From assembly GCA_004123355.1 (NCBI GenBank), contig SCHM01000004.1:3566316-3630315 (forward strand): a stretch of DNA of 64,000 bases. Reading direction: 5' to 3'. The DNA is from Amphirosellinia nigrospora (taxonomy: Eukaryota > Ascomycota > Sordariomycetes > Xylariales > Xylariaceae). Position 1 is the first letter of the stretch. Every line of letters begins with the position of its first letter. Both the position numbers and the translations under genes were made by a program. The notes under the pieces are model-generated. The model was not told where the DNA came from. It searched no databases and saw nothing but the letters and a program-made list of their open reading frames with translations. Positions 49,903-60,820 of the stretch are shown here, in pieces.

Positions 49903-51025
49903 ATGACATCCCAACATCATTTGCCGGCTGCCGCCGAGGAGGGTTTCAAGGACGCTCAGAGCTACGACACGCATCGACCAACCTACCCTCCCGAAGCGGT
50001 CGAGGCATTTCTCCAAAACCTGAAGATCGCTGGACAGGATGAGACGGTAAATGTCGTCGAGATTGCGTCGGGTACTGGGAAATTCACCGAGCTCTTGGCT
50101 GCGCGGCCCGAGATGTATTCGGTGAAGGCGGTTGAACCACACGGTCCCATGCGCGACAAGCTCACGCAGAAGGACTTACCGGGCGTCGAGGTTCTTAATG
50201 GCAAGGCGGATAAGATGCCCATCGACGATGACTGGGGAGAAGCCTGTATTGCCGCTCAGGTAAGCATTGGTGCCATTCCGGCAACTAGATCTCCAGTGTT
50301 CATTTTGCTAATTGGGAGATGGTAACTCGTAGGCATTTCATTGGTGAGCCATCACGACTTATGCGGCCTCAATATCTCTTCATCGCTCATGGCTGCTATA
50401 GGTTCGCGACACCGGAAGCTTTAAAAGAGATTCATCGTGTCCTTCGACCAGGCGCCGTATTTGGAATGATCTGGAATGTCGATGAGTGTGCGTTCACCAA
50501 AACCCTTACTGACACTATCAGATACTTTATCTGACTTTTATCGTAGATAACAAGCCACGGGATTGGCCAGCAACGACTGCGTGGGAACAAAAGTTGAATG
50601 ACTACATATTGGGGTTTGATGACGGCTTGCCCAGGTTTAGGCATCAGGTCTGTCACCTATAACTTGCCCTAAATTCTTGTGAGTTCTCACTACTGACCAT
50701 TGAAAAGAAATGGCAAGACGTCTTCGAGCGGCAACCACCAGGAAACCCCGTTCAGGCCATAAGAAACACATTCACAGATCATCTGCCTAGATTCAGCCTC
50801 CCTCTTGGAGAGAACACTGTGAAGTGGACGATATGGCTGACTGAAGAAGCGCTTTGGGCCCGGATCAGTACTCTTAGTCAAATCGCCGTTCTCAAGGGTG
50901 AGGAGAGGGAGGCAGCTGTCATCAAGCTCAAGGAGATCCTCCAGAGTGGCGATGTCGAAAGAAACGAAAAGGGAGAAACTGCAATCCATGGTGTCACTTA
51001 TTTCGCCTGGACGGATAGAATATAA
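49903..51025 (+). CDS. SAM-dependent class I methyltransferase
   Basis: A cytosolic-looking methyltransferase of the type 11 / Crg1-like group; the substrate is unknown. Five exons (49903-50259, 50333-50343, 50402-50487, 50547-50647, 50708-51025) join to 290 residues with a clean frame. Motif I is VVEIASGTGKFTELLA, with motif Post I VKAVEPHGPM. Motif II follows as GKADKMPIDDDW, then the conserved AQAFHWFATPEALKEIHRVL and motif III VLRPGAVFGMIWN. The exon 2 micro-exon of 11 nt supplies AFHW, without which the conserved helix would be lost. The start is ATG 49903 (MTSQHHLPAAAEEG); the in-frame sequence upstream begins with GTG. No signal peptide is seen. Confidence 0.88.
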
Positions 51026-51297
51026 GATCACTCTGAGGCTCCTGAGATGATGATTGGTATAACCAATGTGAAATTCATTTGCGCTTGTGACTCCCGTCCG
51101 AGTTCCCCATCATCAACTAGATAACCGCCGTCGCTTTTTGATGTGACATTGTTGTAAAGAAGCCAATCCTAAGACTAGCCGACGAGCCTGGCCATTGAGA
51201 TCGATGGCCAGTTCCCTTCCATGAGACTGTGTATAACATCTGCGTGATAGAGATATGCGGCCATAACGCGTCCCCCTACCCCCATTCTTCCCTACGT

Positions 51298-51659
51298 TTA
51301 ATCTGCCGAGATGTACATAACTGCGTGATGGTTAGTGAGAAGTGAAGGGCAAGATGCCGAAGCTACTCACCATTGTTGCCTCGAACAAAGGCATCGCCGT
51401 ACGTCCTTCTCTTTACACCATTGACGTACTCCTCGGTTTTCTCTAGGGCGATGTTCATATAGCCATCGACTGACTGCAGCTCGCCTGCATACCAGATCAG
51501 TCAGTCTCGCATCTACCTAGCGGATGCCCCCCAATGGGTAATGAGAGGGTTACCTTTGTAGACGACACCAGAGTTAAGCTTCACGGTGACGGCGTTGCCG
51601 ATGATCTCAGAGAGAAAGCTGGAGGGGTCTTTGCCCTCGCCTTGCGTACCATTCTCCAT
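51298..51659 (-). CDS. lsm6: U6 snRNA-associated Sm-like protein LSm6
   Basis: LSm6 is one of seven subunits of the LSm2-8 ring that binds the 3' end of U6 snRNA in the nucleus and of the cytoplasmic LSm1-7 ring that promotes mRNA decapping. Three exons (51554-51659, 51371-51484, 51298-51320) give 80 residues. It begins MENGTQGEGKDPSSFLSEII. Sm1 is VTVKLNSGVVYKGELQSVDG followed by YMNIALEKTEEYV; Sm2 is GDAFVRGNNVMYISAD at the end. All splice sites are canonical and the frame is intact. The last exon is only 23 nt. It is convergent with the methyltransferase (272 bp apart) and divergent from the SUMO-like gene, with 528 bp between their starts. Confidence 0.96.
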
Positions 51660-52187
51660 GATGTATATGGTGTCGTTGAAGAGATGAAGAATAAAACGGT
51701 TGAGATGAGTTTGCAGGACAACGTGAGGCTTCGTATCTAGCTAGATAAGGTACCCAAATAATAATCCAGAAGTTGTTGCAGGGATTAAGTATCTAATTCA
51801 CAGGTACCGCAGTAGCGCAGGTAGATTTTGGGTGGTGTTGTAGTGGGGGTTTGTAGGGCGGGGGCTGGACGTGACGTGGGGTCTCACTGCTAAAATGCGC
51901 TCTGTACCTAGAAAGTTCTAGTTGCCGAGTTAACGTGGGCAGGGGAAGTTCTCAGCGTGAATATCCAATCCCTCCTCCCTTACGACATTTTTATATCACC
52001 AGCTCCCACGAAACAGCCTCCAGTATTCTAGGCCCTATTACGATAAGAGTTGAAATCATTACCTACAAGGTATTCATTGAGTCCCGCATATCGACCATCT
52101 TTGCACCGTTGGTGCTCTACATCTGAGGTTTAGGCGCCTCGTTCTATCACCTTGGCACGAGCGCCGTCAACGCCATCAACGTTCACC
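51660..52187. promoter_or_regulatory. Shared divergent promoter region, LSM6 / Rad60-like
   Basis: 528 bp separates the two start codons, which point apart, so both promoters must lie here or overlap. It holds a pyrimidine-rich tract before the plus-strand gene (about 51945-52020). No specific factor site is claimed. Confidence 0.5.
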
Positions 52188-53785
52188 ATGGCCGATTTGA
52201 AAAAGCCCACCCCTACCAAGCGCGCCTTACCGTTTAAGCGTACCGCGCGACCGAAACCCCCGAGCGGCACATCAGCTCCCGTCGACGATGATGGCCTAGC
52301 ACTATTCAGCCAGTCGAAGAACTACTTCCCCACCGTCGTCGAGGACCAGCAAAGGCGTGCCCGAGAGAAGGCGGAAAAGGACGAGCAAGAACGCAAGGAG
52401 AGGCTAGCACGTGAGCGGGAAGAGAAAGAGCGCGAGGCTCGCGAGGCGCAGCTTAGGCGCGATCAGAGGAGGAGGGCGACCGAGGAAGAGGCAGAGGCAA
52501 GGGATTCCGCGAAGAAACGACGCCGGCTCTCATTCCTTTCTGGCGACGGGACTCCGAAATACGAAGCTGAAGAAGACGATGACATTTTTGCTGATAAACA
52601 GACAAAGTCGTACAGACTATCTACACCACCCAGTACAGCATCTAGACGCGATGCCTCCGTGCCGGGAAGCTCTCGAACCCCGGCAAGCGCACGCGCAACA
52701 CGTACCCCGAGGCGGCACGAGGAGCCCGTCGTTCTCTTAGATAGTAGCGATGATGATGAAGATCCTACGAAGAGGGGGTCGAAGGCTTTCATGACAGAGT
52801 CGAGAATACGGTCAGGTACGAGTCCAATCGAAGAGAGGCGCATAAGTCTAGAGAAGGGCAAAGCCAAAGCCGATGATAGCGACTCAGACATCGAGATGTT
52901 GGAGGGCAAACAGAAGAACAAAGAGGGAGAAGACAGTGAGGAGGATCCATCAGAATTCTACATCAAAGCAGCAATGGAGCGCATGCGAAAGGCGAAAGAA
53001 GCGCGTCTTGCTCGCGAATCTTCGGCAGCCCACGACAGAGACAAGAACAAGGCCGGCACTCCCGGCGTTGACGACGACCGCGGCGCACCCGTGTCCGTTA
53101 TGATCGCGGCACCGGCGCTCTCGGACGCCAAGGTGTTGTGCTGTACCGTGCGTACGGCGCAGGCGCTCCAGATCGCATTCGACACCTTCAAGGAGCGCCA
53201 GAAGAAACAGACCGCGTACCCGCACAAGATGATCTCCGACCTAGTGTTCACCTGGCGAGGCGATCGCGTCTACCACACGACCAAGCTTGAGACATTAGGG
53301 ATCCGTCCACGGGGCGCCGACGGCCGGCTACACGATAGTGCGAACAGCGGGCGCAGCGTACCCGAGGGGTACGTGGGGAGGGACAAAGTATACTTCGAGG
53401 CATGGACGCCGGAGGACTATGAGGAGGACCAACAGAAGCGCGAGCGCGAGCGCAAGCGGCGGGAGGCGGGCGAGTTGTGGGGTGAGGAAGAAGCCGCAGA
53501 CGATGATAATGACGGCGGCGGCCAGACGGCCGAGGTGGAGGTTGAGCAGAAAGAGGACGATCGCATCAGGGTCATCTTCAGGGCGCGGGACATGCCGCCG
53601 CGCAACGTCACGCTGCGCAAGCACAGCACCGTTACGCACATGATCAAGGCCTTCCGCAAGCTCGCCAGCCTCAGCGAGGACAAGCACGTCGAGATTCGCT
53701 GGATGGCGAGGTCTTGGACCTCGAGACAACCGTTGAGGAGGCCGATATCGGGGATATGGACTCGGTGGAGGTGCATGTTCGATGA
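52188..53785 (+). CDS. Rad60/Esc2/NIP45-type SUMO-like domain protein
   Basis: These nuclear proteins carry two SUMO-like domains and act with the SUMO pathway in genome stability and silencing. About 532 residues. The N-terminus MADLKKPTPTKRALPFKRT is basic and disordered, followed by a long charged coiled coil (QQRRAREKAEKDEQERKERL onwards) and the acidic patches VVLLDSSDDDED and DDSDSDIEMLEG, which resemble SUMO-interaction motifs. SUMO-like domain 1 runs about VSVMIAAPALSDAKVLCC to FTWRGDRVYHTTKLETLGI; domain 2 from IRVIFRARDMPPRNVTLRKH through AFRKLASLSEDKHVEIR. A single-base loss near 53700 shifts the last 30 residues; in the next frame they read LDGEVLDLETTVEEADIGDM and DSVEVHVR, ending at 53785. 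The start is ATG 52188; the upstream frame begins with TTG. Confidence 0.85.
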
Positions 53786-54572
53786 ATAGGACGAGACTGA
53801 GACTGGTCTGTTCAGAGACAGACTTAAGGATGTGATGGATCAATGAATAATGGCTGATTCTGAGTAGGAATGCGTCAACGATATATATGAAGCGTTTTCC
53901 CTTTTCAATGATACCCTTACTACTAAACGAAAGCCCGTCAGTAGAAGCCCTACTATTGCATATTATCGCGTATTAATGACATGTGTCTACCGTTACAGGA
54001 GTATCGATTCACCCCTTATAAAGCAACAAACCCCTTTCCAGACGGAAGTAGATAATCGTGGTCATCAGCCCAACTTTCACAAAGCTATTAGCGTGAGGTT
54101 TCGTGTGAAATCAGTCGAATTTCCGCTCTCCAACTACCTATATAAGCAAGGGCTTAGATGTGAGCCCGACTATGTAAAACAACCTCAGAAACGCTCATGC
54201 TCCCCTACTCAAGCCCATCTATCCCCAGAACAACACTTTTCCTGTACAGTTTGCTCTATATATATTGCGCCAATTCGGGTATATAAACCGTTCCGGTAAT
54301 TGGCCGCCTTTTTTGTACCGTATCCAGTAGGTTGACCATATCCGACATGCGAAAATAGAAATGAAAACGTACACCAGCCAATAAGTTTTCCCCTCCTTAT
54401 CATGCTCTACTATAGTATAAAAGTAGTCAAAAGAGATTTTAAGTCAATGGTTGTCATGTCTTAGGTGTCACGTTCATAATCACCTGACGCTTGGTCATGA
54501 GACCCAGCCATGAGTTCAGTCACTACAACACTTGAAGTCAGCTATTGCTATATGAAGCTGATTTGTGGCAGT
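53786..54572. other. Convergent intergenic, Rad60-like to GH5
   Basis: Contains a 107-codon plus-strand open frame (53976-54299) without recognisable content. No gene is claimed. Confidence 0.5.
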
Positions 54573-55879
54573 TTAAGAAGCTCCTAGATACTCTCTTGTC
54601 CCGGAAACGAAACTTGGTGCTCCAAAAGCTGGCAAAACAGGAAGAAAATGGCATAAAAAATTACTCACTGTCTCGCATGCGATAGTCGAGAACGGGAGTA
54701 ACCCAATCATCATGGATGAGGGAGTAGCCCTCCTTCTCGTTCTCGTGCGGCTTGCGCGGATTAATAGCCCAGTATCCAAAATCGGCATCGATACGTTTCA
54801 AATATCGCAACAAATTGGACCAGTAGTTCGCATCACCTTCACCCGGATGGTGTGGGGCGCCGAATTCGCCAACCCATACTGGGGCGATGTCGCCCTCGAC
54901 AAGGTATGACCAGTACTTGCGCATGGCCTGGATGAAGGAAGCGTAACTGCGCAGCATAACGCCCCTCACGGCTGCCCCAGCCGGACCAGGCATAAACATG
55001 CGCCGAGTAGACGACTCGATCCGGGACGTCGAGAACCACCGGCCGTGTACGCACACCGCTCAGGTCGTTGCCTGACTCTGTCCCCTCGACTATGATTAGC
55101 CAGTCCCTATTCATCTTTAGTAATCGGTTGCCGCACTTTTCCGCAGCAGCCGCCCAGCGGTTCCAGGGCATCGTGCCCCAAACACCGCGCACCTCGTTTC
55201 GCAGGTCGGCCCCGATGACGTAGGGGTTGTCAACAAAGCGGTCCATGAGAGTCTCCCAGTGTTGTATCCAGTCCTCTTCGGACTGCGATATGCGGCATAA
55301 GGGCCCGAGGTAGTCGTTCGACCAGCTGGCGTCACAGGGGTCAGCTCCGCAACACCAGGTCGCCGTCGTGATGTGATTGTTGACAATGACGGCGATGCCA
55401 GCATCAGTCAGGGCCTCAACAACGGCCGCAAAAATATCAATGGCACGCAGTCCGAAGAGGTCCGGGTTCGCGGTAAGATCCCGGTCGGGTATATACGGGT
55501 TTGTGATGACCATCTCATCGGAGTATGGCAAGCGCACGCTGTTGAAGCCGAGCATCCGGATGCTAGCGGCGATGACGGAGCGGTGCTTAACGTCAAGTCC
55601 ACCGGGGATGAAGAGCTCGTCGCTGCCGCCGTACCAGTTGACACTAGAGAGCTTGAATCGGCGGCCTGTAGCGTCGACCACGTCACGTCCTCTTGTTCGT
55701 AGCGGCATGGTGTAGGTCGTTATGCTTGACTGTTCAATAAAGGGGGGCAGTGAACGTTGGCTGAACAGCTCGGCGCCAGCATCCGGTATCCATGGGCGCT
55801 TGAGGGCGGCTTCTGCTTTCCATATGTAACTGACGAAGCCGCCGACGATAAGGAAAATAATGAGAGCAAACTGGAACAT
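54573..55879 (-). CDS. Membrane-anchored GH5 (cellulase-fold) glycosidase
   Basis: A glycoside hydrolase family 5 protein, a retaining (beta/alpha)8 enzyme acting on beta-linked glucans or mannans; the exact substrate cannot be told. Exons are 54669-55879 and 54573-54628, about 421 residues. An N-terminal hydrophobic segment MFQFALIIFLIVGGFVSYIW is a signal anchor. Then come FKLSSVNWYGGSDELFIPGG, MLGFNSVRLPYSDEMV, AGIAVIVNNHITTATWCC and the acid/base region YVIGADLRNEVRG. Later YSAHVYAWSGWG and the nucleophile region IAPVWVGEFGAPH appear, then YWAINPRKPHENEKEGYSLI. One extra base in the C run 54962-54965 breaks the frame. A GTGAGT...CAG intron (54629-54668) adds a 19-residue tail; without it the protein stops at MRDSE. 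Both forms are possible. Confidence 0.83.
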
Positions 55880-56937
55880 GATGAATGAACGACTGACGGT
55901 TTGGGGTGTAGTCTTGGTTTTTTTGAGTCCAAGTCAATAGGCAATGTTCATTAGATGACAAAGAGGGAGGCGATCTTCTCAACAACGGTGAATAGTAACC
56001 ATGAATAATGCGGATATAGAACCCATTATCACACCCAATCAAATTCGGATACTCAATATCTAAATCATGGGGATGTCCAGTACAGCGCATGCGAAATTCA
56101 ATGATGGGAGGTGTGCCGGGAGCAACGGCAATTGGGAATCGTGAAGCTAATACGATGATGTGTTAGCAGTGTTAGCAGCAAAAGGTGACGTCTGTCTAGC
56201 CTACCCGTCCGTTATCGATAAGGGATCCCGCTGCCCTAGGTCTCTCTACCTTACAGTACGTACCTAGTTAAGTTGACTCTATAGTGAAACTTCATGAATG
56301 GATTACTGTTGATTATCATACGACTGCTCTTCACAGAGTTGCTACTATGATATAATGGAATAGGCGACGATGAGAACGCTCCTCGCACCTAGCCAAGATC
56401 CTATATCCAAACCTCAATGTACCATACCAGAGATGACGAGTACACATGAGCAGTGACTATGCAATGGCAATAACCGCGATATTTCGAAGAGCTGGACGCA
56501 ACCAGTTTCGCCTAAGCCCAACCTCTTATATTCTGCCAGAATGGCAAAAATAGCAAGCGACCTCTGTTAAGCAGGCAATCCTGTTATTCTCCTCGACTAC
56601 AATGTTCATCATATTCAACGGTAGGTGTCTAAACTTTCCTATTTAGCAATAAACAGCAAAGAAGCACAAGGTGCTAGTACACATTGTTCTGTGTTGCCTG
56701 GTACATGAGGCCCCTCAATGATTCAACTTCACATATCAGCTACCATATGGGTTAGGACACAAATTATACACTCGTTTCTGAAGTGGAGGACCTCTCCTTC
56801 AATACTTTCGAGAGAAGTTTGAAATTAAATCTTAACTTTAGACTATAGACCTCCTTGTGCGGCTTATACAGCCTGCAACGACAACATCCGCCTTAGACAA
56901 GCCACGTTCTGATACAACGAACACCACGGACCGAGCA
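55880..56937. other. Divergent intergenic, GH5 to RNase III-like gene
   Basis: About 1 kb of promoter-type sequence with no supported gene; moderately AT-rich towards the right end. Confidence 0.6.
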
Positions 56938-57476
56938 ATGAAGCTTGATGTGGCCCAGCGAATTCTAAACTACAAATTTCAAAATGAAGACTTGTTGTGG
57001 GAAGCATTGCAAGCCCCGGGATTGCATGTCGCCGCAGTGAACGGGCGTAACCTCGCTCAAGGAAACAGAGGCCTAGCCATGGGCGACAGTGTTATTGCGC
57101 TGGTCGTCCGGGTAGACGGCTATATGATGAACCAGAATATTAGTACCGCTCGAAAACCATCTCCCACTTGTAGGCAATCACTTACTCATGGAAAATGAAA
57201 CAGGAGAAACAGATGAAAGCCTGCAGGCTTACCAATAATTATCGATTCACCACTATATGTCATGAAACTGGCCTTGCGGCTTGTATCGATAAAAATCCAT
57301 GCCAAGGCATCTTAATCTCACCTCGAACCCGAGCCGATACTCTCGAGGCCGTCATTGGGGCTGTCTACCTGGATGGTGGTATGGACAACGCAAAATTAGT
57401 GATGCGGGCCCTACGAATTATTGACCATGACGGGTCCGGTAAAGCAGACCCCCTCGCCAGCTCTAAGGGTACATAA
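56938..57476 (+). CDS. Small RNase III-like domain protein
   Basis: A stand-alone RNase III fold of about 158 residues with no double-stranded-RNA-binding domain. Exons are 56938-57142 and 57204-57476. It starts MKLDVAQRILNYKFQNEDLL. The first signature region reads GLAMGDSVIALVVRVDGY: the Gly-Asp is kept, but the Glu of the classical LEFLGD box is Leu. The second signature RADTLEAVIGAVYLDGGMDN is well preserved, with the Asp and Glu of the active site. A one-base frame change near 57227, probably an extra base, sits between LQ and NNYRF. Catalysis may therefore be weak or absent; in fungi such proteins are uncharacterised to my knowledge. The start ATG is preferred over an upstream GTG reading. 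Confidence 0.75.
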
Positions 57477-58965
57477 ATACATGAGATAATATTATTGGCT
57501 TTCGCGCGCTGCCCTTTTGAGTACGCAGAGGGTATACAGAAGGTTCGCAAGAGCCACCGAGGTGCTCTACACTCTTCAGGGCTCGTGGGACAACGTTCCA
57601 CCTACCTAATTGTTACTGTACCATCCAGCATACAACTAGGTAGTGACTGAGTATCACTGAGACAAGGGCTGCCTCAATGGCTTTCATAAGGGGCCAAGAC
57701 AGCCAGAAGATGGGGCAAACACTAAGTGTCGAAACGGGGTGAAATGGTCTGTTGAAGGAAATTAAAAGTTACCTGACTACTGTTAATCACTTGTGTGGGA
57801 AATGTTACGGTGCCGCGTTGGGATTCTTCGTATAGGCTCAACGTCGTAACTGTTTGTGTTAAACCTGGTTCTGGGAAATGTTGACAGATTTAGAATAATA
57901 GGAACGGAATATAATGCAACTTCAAGGCTATCTAACGAATAGGATCAAGCGTTTTCATATGCAGAGACGTACAACACTAAATGGTAGTATGCATGCTTCC
58001 TCCGTTATCTACTGGGCGACTCCTTTTTTCCTCCTATCCAGGAGAACGGCCCCACGGTGAGATACCGTAGGACAGGTAAAATAGACAGGGGTTATAAAGC
58101 CGCATTTCTGCAGCTTACTTTGTAGCTAACCTCTCCAAGGACTCCATTTCGTGGGAGCCGACCCGGGATGACCTAAGCTGAGCCTGTGCCTGGTGTCTGG
58201 GCCTGCGGCGGTTGTGCCTGGCCCGAGTAGCATCGCGGCAGAGAGATCCGAGCGGGGATCCCAGGGGCATTCACCCTCCTACTACTGGCTCACGGGCAGG
58301 CAGAATCGCCCTTGCATTGGCACCAAGGCGGCTGACGTGCAGCCGGGCGAAGCGACCAACCAGATGCGACCGATCCGGGGAACCTATCATGTAGGCCTTT
58401 CGACGGTTCCGCACGATAGAGTTTTCAGTCAGATGTTGCGCCCCAAGGCCGGAGGATCACCCCCTTCCGGGCTCGACTCTTGTGTACACGAAGGGGGGCA
58501 AATGGTCTGATGTCTTGGAGTGATACTTTCTTTCATTCGCAATCCCCCCTCTCCTCCTTTTAGCTGTCTATCTAGAAGATGCAATTGCGAGGCCCGGGGA
58601 AACTTGCTTTGATATTTCCCCAACGCCATCGAGTCCTAGCTGGCCCCCTATCATCCGCTGTGCCTATATCCTGATATACTTGCATCAACGCGTACTACCT
58701 ATACACATGTAGGACTCAATATGGCAATCGTGTCCGTAGTTGCTGACATTACCCCCGCTGTTCCTATGCCCCCTTTCCTCCCTATACCATATCTCATAGC
58801 AGTAGTGACAGTGATTCTGGATGCTGGCATGAATTGTCGTTTCGTACATAACCCTCCCGGAAACCATACATGAACTGCGCCGGAAAGAAAAATGAAGTAA
58901 AAATCCGCCAGACGCCGCGCTCAAGGCAAATGAAACCTTTTTCCACTGATGTGAATATCCAAGCT
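57477..58965. other. Intergenic, RNase III-like gene to 7TM gene
   Basis: 1.5 kb. A GC-rich block (58140-58510) holds a 105-codon plus-strand frame of low-complexity content that I do not accept as a gene. No repeats of note are seen. Confidence 0.5.
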
Positions 58966-60820
58966 CTACTTGATACCGGTTGCAGTGACACCACTACAGC
59001 AATGTACATGTTTTGCTTCGGCTCGTCGAAGCCGTTCTAATGAAGTGTTATATGAACACGTGACCGGGTCCCTTGGCTGGGCTGTAATTCGAGGAATTGT
59101 AATGCGCGTCCCCTCGTCTTCTATCTTGTTCATCCCGAGAGGATGTATGTCCCCGTAAGCCGTGTAGGCCTGTGGTGGGGACGATGCGTACGTAGCCGCC
59201 GGAGGTTCGGGGTATGATTGGTAGGCGTCCATCATCTCGAAGCGGACGTTGTTCGGGGCTCGAGGTGACGAGAAGGATCGTTGATGGGGCTGATACGGTG
59301 CGGTTCGCCCGAAGTAGTCGGGCGTTTTACGTCCGGGTGAGACGGGTGACATCGCGCTACTTGGTGTCAGTATGGTTTCGTTTTTGGCGGTCGAATCGCG
59401 GTCCAACATTTCATATGACCGGGGGTCATTCTTGAGATCCAACCGTGCGTCGACGGATACAAATTCATTGTTCCGGCGGCCACCAATGCTTGCGCACCAT
59501 TCAACCCACCCAGTAACCATGGACCAGCGGCCGAGGATCAGCAGAAGCCACAGGCCATTCATCTACGTCTCAAATTAGTATCTTAATAGTGCGTGGGGAG
59601 AGTCTGCTGCCTTACTGCTAGGAGAATGAGCACTGCTGTCACCGTGGGTAGGCTGACGACTAACCCCTCAGCATATTTCAAACAGGCATCCTTATTGCCA
59701 CCGCTTGTTACGAGACACCCAATCCAATCTCCTGCTTTTTGGGGTCGGTCTTGATGTCTTCGACAGTATTGTCAAGGAAGATAAAAATAACAGTAAAGAA
59801 GACGACGTCGGCAATAATAATCAAAACGATGACGATGCCCCGCCATTGTAGTTGAACGACTCGCCGAACACGTCGATAGGCCTGTCTGGGGTCATGGTGC
59901 GGATGCTGTTAGAGTAAGACGGCCCTCCAGAGTGTCCGGTTGACTCGGCACTATCTGCAAGGGACGCAAGGTAAACTTTGATGCAGTAACCGAACGTCGC
60001 GAACTGGATGACAACCGTAAGACCGGCGAAGATCAACAAGGGAATCCAGAAATCTGCCAAGCTGTTTTCGTGGTTGATGTGGCAGGTCTGGCCGAATCGG
60101 AAGGAGACGCCGCTGAAGACTAAGAGGAGGACAAGCCCGACGGCGGGAATGCCCCATCCGAGAGCTTGAGAGAACCACATGTAATTCCGTCCCACTACCA
60201 TTTGCCACAGATTTGCAGATGTAATGAGAGCGCTCTCAGAAAAACCCATAATACACCACCCCATCCACCCAGAAGCAGAAACGCTCCCGAGGCAGCACAG
60301 ATTGCGCTCGAATCCTGGCCGTGCGGTGTGATTTCGTTATAGCATTGTTCGGGATTCCCTGCCAAGGGTATGATGAATCCCAACTGGGAGCGTGTCAGTG
60401 AATCTGAAGTCAGTGTTGGGTCCGCTCCGTCCAACTCACGTTCATAAACACTACAGCCACTGTGAGGCAAATGCTTAAGTAATGCCTATGCGTTCTCTCC
60501 ACAGGCAATACAATCCATGATAGCAGCAAGAAAGCACACCCTACCATACCAACAACGTTGACCCAATCTGCCGACTGTGTGGCGCTTTTGAAGTTATCCG
60601 GATAGACCCAGTCGGTCAACGGACACGGCAAGCAACAGCTCTCGCCCGTAAGATTCGAACATAGTCGGCCAGAAATGTCTGCGATGATTATCAGAAGTTG
60701 GCCCTAGCGTATGTTGTTCGCCTACCACTTACACCCGCCTTTCGAGGGAAAAGCTGCCTCGCTGAAGAAAGGCGCGAAGCAGCCCATGCGCAAGTCGTCT
60801 AATGTCCGATTTGAATCCAT
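58966..60820 (-). CDS. Seven-TM receptor-like protein with Cys-rich N-terminus
   Basis: A likely G-protein-coupled-receptor-type membrane protein of about 564 residues. Exons are 60733-60820, 60440-60678, 59616-60383 and 58966-59562; introns are 53-56 bp. The outside-facing N-terminus is Cys-rich (MGCFAPFFSEAAFPSKGG, then LCSNLTGESCCLPCPLTDWV). Seven hydrophobic segments follow, for example WVNVVGMVGCAFLLLSWIVL, GAFLLLGGWGGVLWVFLRAL, WGIPAVGLVLLLVFSGV, WIPLLIFAGLTVVIQFATFG, GIVIVLIIIADVVFFTVIF and a last one split by intron 3, ending MNGLWLLLILG. A basic loop RQAYRRVRRVVQLQWR precedes TM6. The cytoplasmic tail of about 190 residues is rich in Ser/Pro. Overall it resembles fungal Frizzled/secretin-like receptors, but class is unproven. 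Three single-base losses occur near 60207, 59889 and 59725. Confidence 0.75.

Noticed and set aside
52152-52187. Upstream TTG start for the SUMO-like gene
   Set aside because: Non-ATG start; an ATG in good context lies 36 bases downstream.
58193-58510. 105-codon GC-rich frame
   Set aside because: Low complexity, no domain, and a 60-codon frame overlaps it; not enough to call a gene.
39971-60820. Secondary-metabolite or defence gene cluster
   Set aside because: The methyltransferase, lyase, glycosidase and receptor-like genes lie among housekeeping genes on mixed strands, and no backbone enzyme is present.
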